Assembly: GCA_013297875.1 (NCBI GenBank)
Contig: JAAFIW010000013.1
Span: 1 to 64,000, forward strand
Direction of reading: 5' to 3'
DNA: 64,000 bases
Source: Comamonadaceae bacterium
Lineage (GTDB): Bacteria; Pseudomonadota; Gammaproteobacteria; Burkholderiales; Burkholderiaceae_C
This document shows positions 41,447 to 48,710 of this stretch, piece by piece. Position 1 is the stretch's first letter; each line of letters opens with the position of its first letter. A program made the position numbers and the translations under genes. The notes below the pieces were generated by a model, which was not told the DNA's origin, made no database searches, and worked only from the letters and a program-made list of their open reading frames with translations.

Positions 41447-42387
41447 CGCATGTTTCCAAAGTGATTTCCGCGTGTGCCCATGCGGTAAGCGGACAAGGTC
41501 TCAGAGGAAACACCAATACATCGCCGCACGACATCTGCATAACTGGTGGCGATGCAATCGTATCCCCCGTAGTAGCCGCGGCTACACAGCAGAAGATGCG
41601 CGGCACGTAGCCGGTACGCCGGTACCGCTGGGAGCAGGTGGTGCTCCAGATGCCAGTGCACATGATTGGGTGCAAACAGCAACCGCTCCATCCAGTTGGC
41701 ATGCGTGGTGCGCGTATTCAAACGTGCGTCCTTGCTGAAATGGTCTTGTATTGCTCCATGCTCACCCATGACCCGCAAGCGCATCAATGCCGGTAGAACG
41801 AAAATCTGGCCCAACCACCACAGGCCGTACAGCGACGCATTTCCGCTTGCCCACAACACGGCAATAAGGCCTACATGCATCACCAAAAACGGGAGCTGCG
41901 CACGCCAGGTGAAGCCTTTGATCTGTCCCAGCAAATCCAACACCCCTGTACGGCCGGAAAAGTCGCGTGCAAACTTGCGCAGCAAACTTACCCGCGTAGT
42001 CGGATATCCAGCAACGAAACGCAAGTCAGGGTCATCTGTCGTGCCTGCATGGCGGTGGTGGCTCAGATGCCCCTTGCGGTACGTATCAATGGGTACATTG
42101 GGCAAAGCGCCCAGCAGCCATTTGCCCACCCATTGATTCAGTGCGCGCGTAGCAAACAAGGTGCTGTGCGCCGCGTCGTGCGTCAACACCGCCAACCCCA
42201 GCGAACGACCTGCCAGTATCAGCACGGCAGCGGTAAATGAAAGCGGGTGCGCAACCCATGCCGCCAACACGAAAGCGCCAGCAATCAAGCCCCAGTTCAC
42301 CACAACGGCGCGCCATGCCAGCGCATTGCTGGTTTTGCTTAAGGCCTGCCGCTCGTCGGCGGTTAGTGGCAAGGCTGAATAGTTCAT
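41443..42387 (-). CDS. Fatty-acid-desaturase-type diiron membrane enzyme
   Basis: 314 residues with three histidine boxes: HDAAH (about 68-72), HLSHHRH (about 107-113) and HWHLEHH (about 243-249), the diiron ligands of membrane desaturases and hydroxylases. Four hydrophobic segments surround them. By context (FMO, SDR, ALDH) it may be a hydroxylase or desaturase of an apolar substrate rather than a lipid enzyme, but that is inference. First gene of the operon; the 83-bp promoter block (42411-42493) is just upstream. Overlaps ALDH by 4 bp. Confidence 0.85.
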   Translation of the reverse strand: MNYSALPLTADERQALSKTSNALAWRAVVVNWGLIAGAFVLAAWVAHPLSFTAAVLILAGRSLGLAVLTHDAAHSTLFATRALNQWVGKWLLGALPNVPIDTYRKGHLSHHRHAGTTDDPDLRFVAGYPTTRVSLLRKFARDFSGRTGVLDLLGQIKGFTWRAQLPFLVMHVGLIAVLWASGNASLYGLWWLGQIFVLPALMRLRVMGEHGAIQDHFSKDARLNTRTTHANWMERLLFAPNHVHWHLEHHLLPAVPAYRLRAAHLLLCSRGYYGGYDCIATSYADVVRRCIGVSSETLSAYRMGTRGNHFGNMR

Positions 42388-42410
42388 CTGCCGGTCTCCT
42401 GTAAATATAC

Positions 42411-42493
42411 GGACAAATTGTGTCTCCCGGTCGCCGTGAAGGCGAGGTCCCAGGGGGACAAAAGGGGGGCTTTAACGGCCAGTCAACTGGCCA
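42411..42493 (-). promoter_or_regulatory. Conserved 83-bp promoter block, copy 2
   Basis: Same length as 37844-37926 and aligned without gaps. GGACAAATTGTG, CGAGGTC, GGGACAAA and the inverted repeat GGCCAG-TCAA-CTGGCC are recognisable. It begins about 24 bp upstream of the desaturase ATG. Confidence 0.7.
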
Positions 42494-42503
42494 CTTGAGT
42501 TGC

Positions 42504-43529
42504 TCACTCGCGCCTCACATCGGTTGGCAATACCCCGGACCAGCGCTTGAAGGCTCTGCGGAAATTGCGCTCATCACTGAAGCCGACAGCGCCGGCCACG
42601 TCGGATATCGACCGACCGGCCCGCCGCAACAAATCAAGACTTGCCTCATATCGAAGCCTGTCAACAATGCCTTGATAAGTGAGGTTCAAATTGGCCAGCC
42701 GCCTGCGCAAGGTTCTTGCGCTCACATTAAAAGTCGTGGCCATTTCCGAAAAGTCTGGCACTGCATCCAGCCGGGTGCGGACGTAGGCGCTGATAGTTTC
42801 CTCCAGGTCAAACCGCTCTTGACCCGGAATCATCAGCAACTCGAACTGCTGCTGCAGGTGCTCGCTCATCAAGGGGTCGTAGCTGGGCAAGACCCTTTCA
42901 AACCAGTCGGGGTTGCTGAAGATTCGGCTGACTGGCTTGCCAAAAACCACCGGGCAACCAAAAAATGCTCGATATTCCCGAGCGTAAGCGGGCGATTCGT
43001 ACGCCAACTCAATCCGCACCGGCTTGTAGCCAACCCCTATCAAATTTCTAACCAGGGAAACGCCACTGGCTAGTATTTCCTCGGTCAGGAATGGCTCCAA
43101 CTCAGGGTCAAAGAACCTGGGACGCAGTTCATGCATCAGCAGACCCTGTTCGTGGCTTTGCAAGTTAATAACCAGGCTACCAGCGTCGCGCTGATGTAGC
43201 GTCAGATAGGTAAATGCATCCCCCAGCGTTCTGCAGGTCAGCATGCCCAGACCAGGCAGTCCAAAACTGACGAAAGTCTGCCGAGCACCGCACGCAAGTC
43301 CCATCGCTGGATCGTCAAGCAGCCGCATCGCACGCCGGATGACGGTACTGGTTTGCCGGTACGACACGCGCACGTCGGTTGATTTCAGGTCGTCCACCGA
43401 AAAACCCATCCCGGCGCAAACCCGCTGCGGCTCATGTCCACGGGAAATCAACAGATGCACCACGCTACGAATGACGTTTGCAGGCACATCGGCCAGGGTT
43501 TTTTGTGGGTCTGGGTTGGTCTTCATCAA
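42504..43529 (-). CDS. AraC-family transcriptional regulator
   Basis: 341 residues. The N-terminal part (about 20-200) is an Arabinose_bd-type ligand domain (VPANVIRSVVHLLISRGHEPQRVCAG.., GLPGLGMLTCRTLGDAFTYLTLHQRD). The C-terminal AraC HTH (about 240-340) reads MATTFNVSARTLRRRLANLNLTYQGIVDRLRYEASLDLLRRAGRSISDVAGAVGFSDERNFRRAFKRWSGVLP. It ends 117 bp before the desaturase ATG, on the same strand. It is the natural candidate for binding the 83-bp blocks at 37844 and 42411. Confidence 0.88.
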   Translation of the reverse strand: MMKTNPDPQKTLADVPANVIRSVVHLLISRGHEPQRVCAGMGFSVDDLKSTDVRVSYRQTSTVIRRAMRLLDDPAMGLACGARQTFVSFGLPGLGMLTCRTLGDAFTYLTLHQRDAGSLVINLQSHEQGLLMHELRPRFFDPELEPFLTEEILASGVSLVRNLIGVGYKPVRIELAYESPAYAREYRAFFGCPVVFGKPVSRIFSNPDWFERVLPSYDPLMSEHLQQQFELLMIPGQERFDLEETISAYVRTRLDAVPDFSEMATTFNVSARTLRRRLANLNLTYQGIVDRLRYEASLDLLRRAGRSISDVAGAVGFSDERNFRRAFKRWSGVLPTDVRRE

Positions 43530-43574
43530 GATGTTCAGGAAAGCAATTGAACGAAGAATACTTCAAGCACGAAA

Positions 43575-43625
43575 TCGGCCACCAGCCCATAGATTCATTG
43601 CTTAAGCAGCTATTGAATATGTAGC
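43575..43625 (+). repeat. Dispersed 50-bp repeat
   Basis: TCGGCCACCAGCCCATAGAT, TCATTGCTTAAGCAGCTATT, GAATATGTAGC. Complete copy. It lies upstream of the AraC gene. Confidence 0.88.
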
Positions 43626-43769
43626 AAAACTCAACGAGTTTGCGCCTTCCCCTTCTGGGCCTTCCGGGGAAAGGCGGGTATGGGATACGAGCGCTACGAC
43701 GGTTTGCCAACGTGTTCCCTCAAGCCCATCCCAACCTTCTTTCGAAAGGGAATGGATCACGATACGTTC

Positions 43770-43810
43770 AGTATGATACTATAAATACTCATTAATAATA
43801 AAATGAGTAT
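43770..43810. promoter_or_regulatory. Operator-like inverted repeats at the hipB-like start
   Basis: ATACTCATT (43785-43793) and AATGAGTAT (43802-43810) form a 9-bp perfect inverted repeat whose right arm contains the ATG at 43803. A second palindrome, AGTAT-G-ATACT, lies at 43770-43780. Such sites suit auto-repression by the HTH antitoxin. Confidence 0.6.
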
Positions 43811-44144
43811 CTTAATGATCTTTTTAATCGAAGAGCTAGAAGCCGCCCGCAAAGCCGCCGACATGAACCAGCAGCAACTGGCCACCCGCGCGGGCTTGAG
43901 TCGCATGACGGTGCAGCGCACCGAAGCCGGCCAGATCGACCCGCGCCTGTCGTCGGTGGTGGCGATGGCCAAAACGCTGGGCATGGACCTGATGCTGGTG
44001 CCCACGGCGCTGCGGCCTGAGCTGGAATCGTTTGTGCGATCCGGGGGGCGCTTTTTGGGGCAGCCTGCGGGCAGTGGCGCACCGCTGTCCATTGCACAAA
44101 CTTTGCTCAAGCCGACCAAACCGACCAAGCCAAGAGCCGCATGA
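43803..44144 (+). CDS. hipB: HipB-like antitoxin (XRE HTH)
   Basis: 113 residues. An XRE helix-turn-helix at about 10-65 (ELEAARKAADMNQQQLATRAGLSRMTVQRTEAGQIDPRLSSVVAMAKTLGMDLML) is followed by a Pro/Lys-rich tail. It should bind DNA and the HipA-like kinase. The ATG at 43803 overlaps an inverted repeat; the in-frame ATG at 43815 is an alternative that leaves the repeat upstream. Overlaps hipA by ATGA at 44141. Confidence 0.85.
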   Translation: MSILMIFLIEELEAARKAADMNQQQLATRAGLSRMTVQRTEAGQIDPRLSSVVAMAKTLGMDLMLVPTALRPELESFVRSGGRFLGQPAGSGAPLSIAQTLLKPTKPTKPRAA

Positions 44145-45610
44145 GCACCGACATCCGCTACCTGCGCCTGTCGCTGCACCTGCCGGGTGGCGGCAAGCGC
44201 GGCATTGGTTACCTGTCGCGCTACGGAGACATCTTGCGCGCTTCGTTCGATGCCGATTACATCGCCGACCCCCAGCGGCCCACCCTCACGCTGGCGCTGC
44301 GCGGTGCCACCGAGGCCGATACCCGAGCTATTCTGGGCGCTGCGCGCGATGTGCGGCTGTCGCGCAGCGATGGCCATTGGCCCAGCTACTTTCAAAACCT
44401 GCTGCCCGAGGGCCACAACCGCGACCGCCTGGCGCTGGAGCGGCGCTGCAGCCCCGACGACGAATTCGAGCTGCTGGCCGCTGCGGGCCATGACCTGATG
44501 GGTGCCATCGAAGTTGAGCCCGTGCCCCCGCGCGAAGGCATACCCGACACAGTGCGCCACTGGCATACCGCGCTGGGCCTGGACGTGCTGGAGCTCGGTT
44601 TTGTGGAGTCTCCGGTAGAAGACGCCGCCGCGCTGCCCGGTGTGGTGACCAAGTTTTCAGCCGTGCAAGATGGCCGGCGTTACGTGGTGCGCCGTCACGG
44701 GCTGGCCGGCTCCTTCATCCTCAAACTGCCATCGACCCGCCACCCCGATCTGGTGGCCAACGAAGCGGCTGGCTACCGCCTGTGCGCGGCGCTGGGGCTG
44801 GATTGCGCGCAGGCGCACGTCATTGCGCGTGCTGACGCGGACTTGCCCGAAGCGCTGCCGTTTGACGAGATATTGGCGGTGCAGCGGTTTGACCGGGGGC
44901 CCACGACAAGCGAGCGCCGCGCCGGGCCGCCCCAAGCAAGCTCAGCCCCCACGGGGGGCAGCGTCGTACACGAAGTGACAAGCGTGGGGGCACGTATCCA
45001 CGAGCGCCGCGCCGGGCCGCCCCAAGCAAGCTCAGCCCCCACGGGGGGCAGCGTCGTACACGAAGTGACAAGCGTGGGGGCACGTATCCATATGGAGGAA
45101 TTCGCCCAGGTGCTGCAATACGAGCCCAATCGCAAATACGGCCAGGGCCTGATGGTCGACTACCCCGCCATGCTGCGCGTGCTCGACCAACTGTCCAGCC
45201 GCCCCGCGCAAGACGTACAGGAGTTCGTCAAGCGCTTCGTGGCGTTTATCTTGATGGGCAACGTCGACGCCCACCTGAAAAACTGGGCACTGATCTACCC
45301 CAACGGCACCACCCCCCGCCTGGCCCCGCTGTACGACCCCGTCTGCGTGACCGCCTTGTTTGAAAGCGTGCCCCCCAGCGACTACGCCATCAACCGCACC
45401 GTAGACGCCACCCTCAGAGCCTTTGATCTGCACCAATTGGAAGCCCTGCTCAAAGCAGCCCGCCTGCAGCGCATCAGCCGCCTGCTGGGCATTGCCAAAC
45501 AGACGGTGAAACTGGCGCAGGCTAACTGGCCCGCTGTGCTTGAAAGTGCGCCGCCCAGTGTGAAGAGGGCAGTGATGGAGCGGCTGGGTGGTGGGGTTGC
45601 ATTGGCTTGA
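44141..45610 (+). CDS. hipA: HipA-like serine/threonine kinase toxin with tandem insertion
   Basis: 489 residues; typical HipA proteins are around 430-440. The N-terminal HipA_N-like section reads LLPEGHNRDRLALERR and DDEFELLAAAGHDLMGAIEV. The core has FILKLPSTRHPDLVANEAAGYRLCAALGLD and RFDR (about 249-252), then the catalytic GNVDAHLKNWAL (GN.D.H.KN, G373 onwards) and LAPLYD. Between RFDR and IHMEEFAQVLQ there are two identical 30-residue units from 90-bp repeats (44911-45090). Without them the motif would be the usual RFDR..RIH. A toxin of this class phosphorylates tRNA synthetases or other targets. Activity with the insertion is uncertain. Confidence 0.85.
   Translation: MSTDIRYLRLSLHLPGGGKRGIGYLSRYGDILRASFDADYIADPQRPTLTLALRGATEADTRAILGAARDVRLSRSDGHWPSYFQNLLPEGHNRDRLALERRCSPDDEFELLAAAGHDLMGAIEVEPVPPREGIPDTVRHWHTALGLDVLELGFVESPVEDAAALPGVVTKFSAVQDGRRYVVRRHGLAGSFILKLPSTRHPDLVANEAAGYRLCAALGLDCAQAHVIARADADLPEALPFDEILAVQRFDRGPTTSERRAGPPQASSAPTGGSVVHEVTSVGARIHERRAGPPQASSAPTGGSVVHEVTSVGARIHMEEFAQVLQYEPNRKYGQGLMVDYPAMLRVLDQLSSRPAQDVQEFVKRFVAFILMGNVDAHLKNWALIYPNGTTPRLAPLYDPVCVTALFESVPPSDYAINRTVDATLRAFDLHQLEALLKAARLQRISRLLGIAKQTVKLAQANWPAVLESAPPSVKRAVMERLGGGVALA
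44911..45090 (+). repeat. Perfect 90-bp tandem duplication in hipA
   Basis: Two adjacent identical 90-bp units (44911-45000, 45001-45090). The unit begins CGAGCGCCGCGCCGGGCCGC and ends with GGGGGCACGTATCCA. The sequence, with CCCCCACGGGGGG near its centre, looks like a betaproteobacterial intergenic repeat. Being 90 bp, each copy adds 30 residues in frame. Confidence 0.9.
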
Positions 45611-45643
45611 GAAGCTGTTATGAAGCAAGGTTTATGAGTAAAA

Positions 45644-45694
45644 CAGGCCATCAGCCCAGGGATTGCTTGCTCAAGCAGCTATTAAATATGTAGC
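45644..45694 (+). repeat. Dispersed 50-bp repeat
   Basis: CAGGCCATCAGCCCAGGGAT, TGCTTGCTCAAGCAGCTATT, AAATATGTAGC. Complete copy between hipA and the AraC gene. Confidence 0.88.
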
Positions 45695-45711
45695 GTGAGA
45701 AACTCAGTCAG

Positions 45712-46560
45712 ATGAAAACCACGCATACCCGCGACTGGATCAACCACCTCATGCCCGACCCGGGCATTGAGCGGATTGAAGCCTTTTTCCGTGGCAACGC
45801 CTACGGTTTGCATCGCCACGACACCTACGCTGTGGGCATCACGCTCAGTGGGGTACAAACCTTCAACTACCGGCGCGGCATGCGCGCCAGCCTGCCGGGC
45901 AACACCATGGTGCTGCATCCTGACGAACTGCACGACGGGCAGGCCGGAACGCCCGACGGCTTCGCCTACCGCATGGCCTACGTCAGCCCGGCATGGCTGC
46001 AACAGGCACTGGGCGGTTGTGCATTGCCGTTCATTGAAGGCGGCGTTTCCAGCCACCCAATGCTGCGCGCAGCAGCAGTGGGCTTGCTCAATAAAGCTGA
46101 GACGGACCCTGCAGACGGCCTGGCCGCCGTCGATGGACTGGTCGATCTGGCCACCGCGCTGGTGGTCGCTTCCGGTGGACGGGCGCACCATGCGGGCGAC
46201 TTTCATGCGGCGCAAAGGGCACGCGACTGCATCCTGGATAGCCTGCCTGGTGCGGTGACGTTGAACCAACTGGAGTCGGCCAGTGGTCGGGATCGCTGGA
46301 GCCTGTCCCGCGATTTCAGGGCATTTTTCGGAACCAGCCCTTACCGCTACCTGACCCTGCGCCGATTGGACTTGGCCAAACGGCTGATGCTGCAAGGCCA
46401 AGCGCTGGCCGATTGCGCAGTCGCCGCCGGGTTTGCCGACCAGAGCCATATGACGCGGCAGTTTGTGCAGGCTTTCGGCTTGCCGCCAGCTCGGTGGTTA
46501 CGGGCGCTACATGGCAGCACGTCGATTTCGGCCCGCACAATCGTTCAAGACGCCGGCTGA
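45712..46560 (+). CDS. AraC-family transcriptional regulator
   Basis: 282 residues. Cupin-like AraC_binding N-terminus (about 15-110: LHRHDTYAVGITLSGVQTFNYRRGMRASLPGNTMVLHPDELHDG). AraC HTH (about 165-270: ALQSLPGAV-like leader, then FRAFFGTSPYRYLTLRRLDLAKRLMLQGQALADCAVAAGFADQSHMTRQFVQAFGLPP). The ligand is unknown. A MITE begins one base after its TGA stop (46558-46560); the stop lies in the element's target duplication. Possible regulator of the downstream cupin and methyltransferase genes, or of genes outside the window. Confidence 0.87.
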   Translation: MKTTHTRDWINHLMPDPGIERIEAFFRGNAYGLHRHDTYAVGITLSGVQTFNYRRGMRASLPGNTMVLHPDELHDGQAGTPDGFAYRMAYVSPAWLQQALGGCALPFIEGGVSSHPMLRAAAVGLLNKAETDPADGLAAVDGLVDLATALVVASGGRAHHAGDFHAAQRARDCILDSLPGAVTLNQLESASGRDRWSLSRDFRAFFGTSPYRYLTLRRLDLAKRLMLQGQALADCAVAAGFADQSHMTRQFVQAFGLPPARWLRALHGSTSISARTIVQDAG

Positions 46561-46561
46561 T

Positions 46562-46734
46562 CCCAGAATTTCCATTAGGGTTTGGATAGACAACGGATGC
46601 AGTTGCGAGTCAGTTTTGGCCCGACTGAGGAGCTCATGGCCTGCGCCATGGGCGACGAAGAGGGGCAAAAATGGCCGCAAATGCGCCGTTGGAATCCAAA
46701 CAGCACCGAAGGTGCGCCTAATGGAAAATCTGGG
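46562..46734. mobile_element. MITE copy 2 (~173 bp, 5-bp TSD CTGAT)
   Basis: CCCAGAATTTCCATTAGG (46562-46579) and CCTAATGGAAAATCTGGG (46717-46734) are inverted ends. CTGAT repeats flank it (46557-46561 and 46735-46739). Near-identical to copy 1, in opposite orientation, differing at a few central positions. The left duplication contains the TGA stop of the AraC gene. Confidence 0.88.
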
Positions 46735-46789
46735 CTGATTCGACACCTATCCTGACGCTCCCACCCACTGATATTCACAGGAGCGTAAA

Positions 46790-47182
46790 TTGAACACCAA
46801 TCCCCCCATCCCAATAGCCAAGCATGTAGCCATCAACTTGGGTGAAAAACTCCAACTGATCAGCGACCACTGGAAGCCCCGCCTTGTCGCGGAAATGAAT
46901 GACTACCAGTTCAAGCTGGTCAAGATTCAAGGCGACTTTATCTGGCACGACCACCCGCAAACCGATGAGACTTTCATCGTGATGGCAGGCGTGCTGAGAA
47001 TCGATCTGCGCGACGGCTGCGTGCATGTGAAGCCCGGCGAAATGTACGTGGTGCCCAAAGGTGTTGAGCACAAAACGTACGCAGAAAATGAAGTCCAGAT
47101 GTTGCTGATCGAACCACGTGGCACCTTGAACACCGGTAACACCACCGACGGCAGAACCGCACCGAACGACGTGTGGCTGTAA
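46790..47182 (+). CDS. Cupin-domain protein
   Basis: 130 residues with a cupin_2 fold: FIWHDHPQTDETFIVMAGVLRIDL (metal-binding HxH..E) and GEMYVVPKGVEHKTYAENEVQMLLIEP. Start is a TTG at 46790 preceded by CAGGAG, in the spacer just after the MITE. Small single-cupin proteins act as isomerases, dioxygenases or sensors; no substrate is evident. The downstream methyltransferase starts 29 bp after its stop. Confidence 0.8.
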   Translation: MNTNPPIPIAKHVAINLGEKLQLISDHWKPRLVAEMNDYQFKLVKIQGDFIWHDHPQTDETFIVMAGVLRIDLRDGCVHVKPGEMYVVPKGVEHKTYAENEVQMLLIEPRGTLNTGNTTDGRTAPNDVWL

Positions 47183-47211
47183 CTCAAAAAGCGAGCCCGG
47201 AAACACTCCCG

Positions 47212-47814
47212 ATGATTGACAACACCAACCTTCATGAACCAGCGCCCCTGGCGGCATTGATGCAAGACACCCAGCGCATCGGTTTCGGCATGGCCAGCGA
47301 GCCTTTGGTGGGGGCGCTGCTGCGCACACTGGCCGCCGCCAAACCTGGCGGGCGGTTTCTGGAACTGGGCACCGGTACCGGTTTGTCCACCGCCTGGCTG
47401 CTGCAGGGTATGGACGGCAACGCTACGCTGCTGACGGTGGACAACGACCCGGCAGCCCTGGCGGTGGCCAAAAGTCACATGGGTGAAGACCTTCGTTTAA
47501 AACTGGTTTGCGAAGACGGCGATGCATTTGTCCAGCGCCTGTTCGCCACCGGCGAGCGGTTTGACTTCATATTCGCCGACACCTGGTCGGGCAAGTACCG
47601 CCTGCTCAACGAAACCCTGAGTCTACTCAAGCCCCACGGCTTGTACGTGATCGACGACATGCTGCCCCAAACCAACTGGCCTGACGATCATCCGGCCAAA
47701 GTGGCGGCGCTGCTGGCAGCTCTGGACGTGCGAGAGGATTTGTTTGTGGTGAAACAAGGCTGGTCGTGTGGCGTGGTCATCTGTACCAAACGGCCTGTGC
47801 ACCAAACGGCGTGA
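47212..47814 (+). CDS. Class I SAM-dependent methyltransferase (O-methyltransferase-like)
   Basis: 200 residues from the ATG at 47212, with a weak GGA at about 12 bases upstream; a GTG at 47173 overlapping the cupin stop could add 13 residues. SAM-binding core: FLELGTGTGLSTAWLLQG (motif I), LLTVDNDP, FDFIFADTWSGKY, LLKPHGLYVIDDML. It resembles O-methyltransferases acting on catechol or small metabolites. Follows the cupin gene on the same strand. Confidence 0.82.
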   Translation: MIDNTNLHEPAPLAALMQDTQRIGFGMASEPLVGALLRTLAAAKPGGRFLELGTGTGLSTAWLLQGMDGNATLLTVDNDPAALAVAKSHMGEDLRLKLVCEDGDAFVQRLFATGERFDFIFADTWSGKYRLLNETLSLLKPHGLYVIDDMLPQTNWPDDHPAKVAALLAALDVREDLFVVKQGWSCGVVICTKRPVHQTA

Positions 47815-47829
47815 GGTTTTATAGGTAAA

Positions 47830-47880
47830 CAGGCCACCAGCCCACGAATTACTTGCTCGAGTAGCTATTAAAATTATAGC
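47830..47880 (+). repeat. Dispersed 50-bp repeat
   Basis: AGGCCACCAGCCCACGAATT, ACTTGCTCGAGTAGCTATTA, AAATTATAGC. Intergenic copy after the methyltransferase. Confidence 0.85.
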
Positions 47881-47926
47881 TATAAATCTTCTGATGCAAC
47901 GCTCAAACAAATCGACACGCACCGCA

Positions 47927-48541
47927 TCACTTGCGTGGCGGTGGCACCGGATACCGAGCAAACGCCGCAGCCACCGCTGCATCAATAGACCCCTGCAAGT
48001 CGGCCAGCTCTTTGCGCGTCACATCGTCGTCGATCACCACGCCTTCCCACACCAGTTGCTTGCGCGCCGCGTCGATGATGTCGATGTTCAAGGTGCCTTC
48101 CTTGTAGTTGGAGACCACGGTCTGGTCAACATACATGGGCCACGGTGCGTACAGACCACCGCGGCAGCCGTAGTAGCCGCCGCCATAAAACCCCACGCCA
48201 AAGGCCGGTTGCACCAGCACGGGCATGGTGGAACCATGGATTTTGTCGACGATGGAGGCGTTGAAGTTCACCAGCAGTTGCGGCGCGCTGGCCACCAATT
48301 GCAGGCCTCGTGCTTCCAACTGGCGCTGGGTGGCGGCTTTGAGCTGTTGTGAGACCAGCGTCTGGAAACCGCTGCGGTTAGTGCCCAGGGGGTTGACAAA
48401 GGCGAAGGTCTGGTAGGGCGCAAAGTTGGCGTAAGGGTCAGACGCGACCCGCACGTAGGGCGTATTGGCGCAGCCGCTAAGAAGCAGCACGCAGGCCGCG
48501 GCTGTCAGGGCCAGCCAGGTTTTCAAGTGGTGGGTTTTCAT
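47927..48541 (-). CDS. DUF4136 lipoprotein
   Basis: 204 residues from the ATG at 48541. Lipobox LLLSGCA; mature part has VASDPYANFAPYQTFAFVNP at the N-terminus, ATQRQLEARGLQLVASAPQLLVNFNASI, Gly/Tyr-rich FYGGGYYGCRGG and YKEGTLNIDIIDAARKQLVWEG, the DUF4136 layout. Outer-membrane or periplasmic; unknown function. The longer frame to 48619 starts before the signal peptide. Regulation and partners are not visible. Confidence 0.85.
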   Translation of the reverse strand: MKTHHLKTWLALTAAACVLLLSGCANTPYVRVASDPYANFAPYQTFAFVNPLGTNRSGFQTLVSQQLKAATQRQLEARGLQLVASAPQLLVNFNASIVDKIHGSTMPVLVQPAFGVGFYGGGYYGCRGGLYAPWPMYVDQTVVSNYKEGTLNIDIIDAARKQLVWEGVVIDDDVTRKELADLQGSIDAAVAAAFARYPVPPPRK

Positions 48542-48648
48542 GGTGAAGGTTTTCCGTGAGGTGCGGGGAGACGGTTGTAGCAATGCACAACGGCCAGGTC
48601 TGTGCGCTGGCGCACCCAAGGTCAGGTTTGATCAACTTACAGCGTTTC

Positions 48649-48698
48649 GGGCCGCCAGCACAGAGATTTACTGCTCAAGCAGCTACTTTTTTTATAGC
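48649..48698 (+). repeat. Dispersed 50-bp repeat
   Basis: GGGCCGCCAGCACAGAGATT, TACTGCTCAAGCAGCTACTT and TTTTTATAGC. A somewhat diverged copy, just before the MATE gene end. Confidence 0.82.
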
Positions 48699-48710
48699 GT
48701 AACTCTGGCC

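Noticed and set aside
43757-44566. Minus-strand frame across hipB and hipA starts
   Set aside because: hipB and hipA are clear on the plus strand with ATGA overlap; this frame has no family features.
44911-45090. CRISPR-like array
   Set aside because: Two directly adjacent identical units of 90 bp with no spacers; it is a tandem duplication inside a gene.
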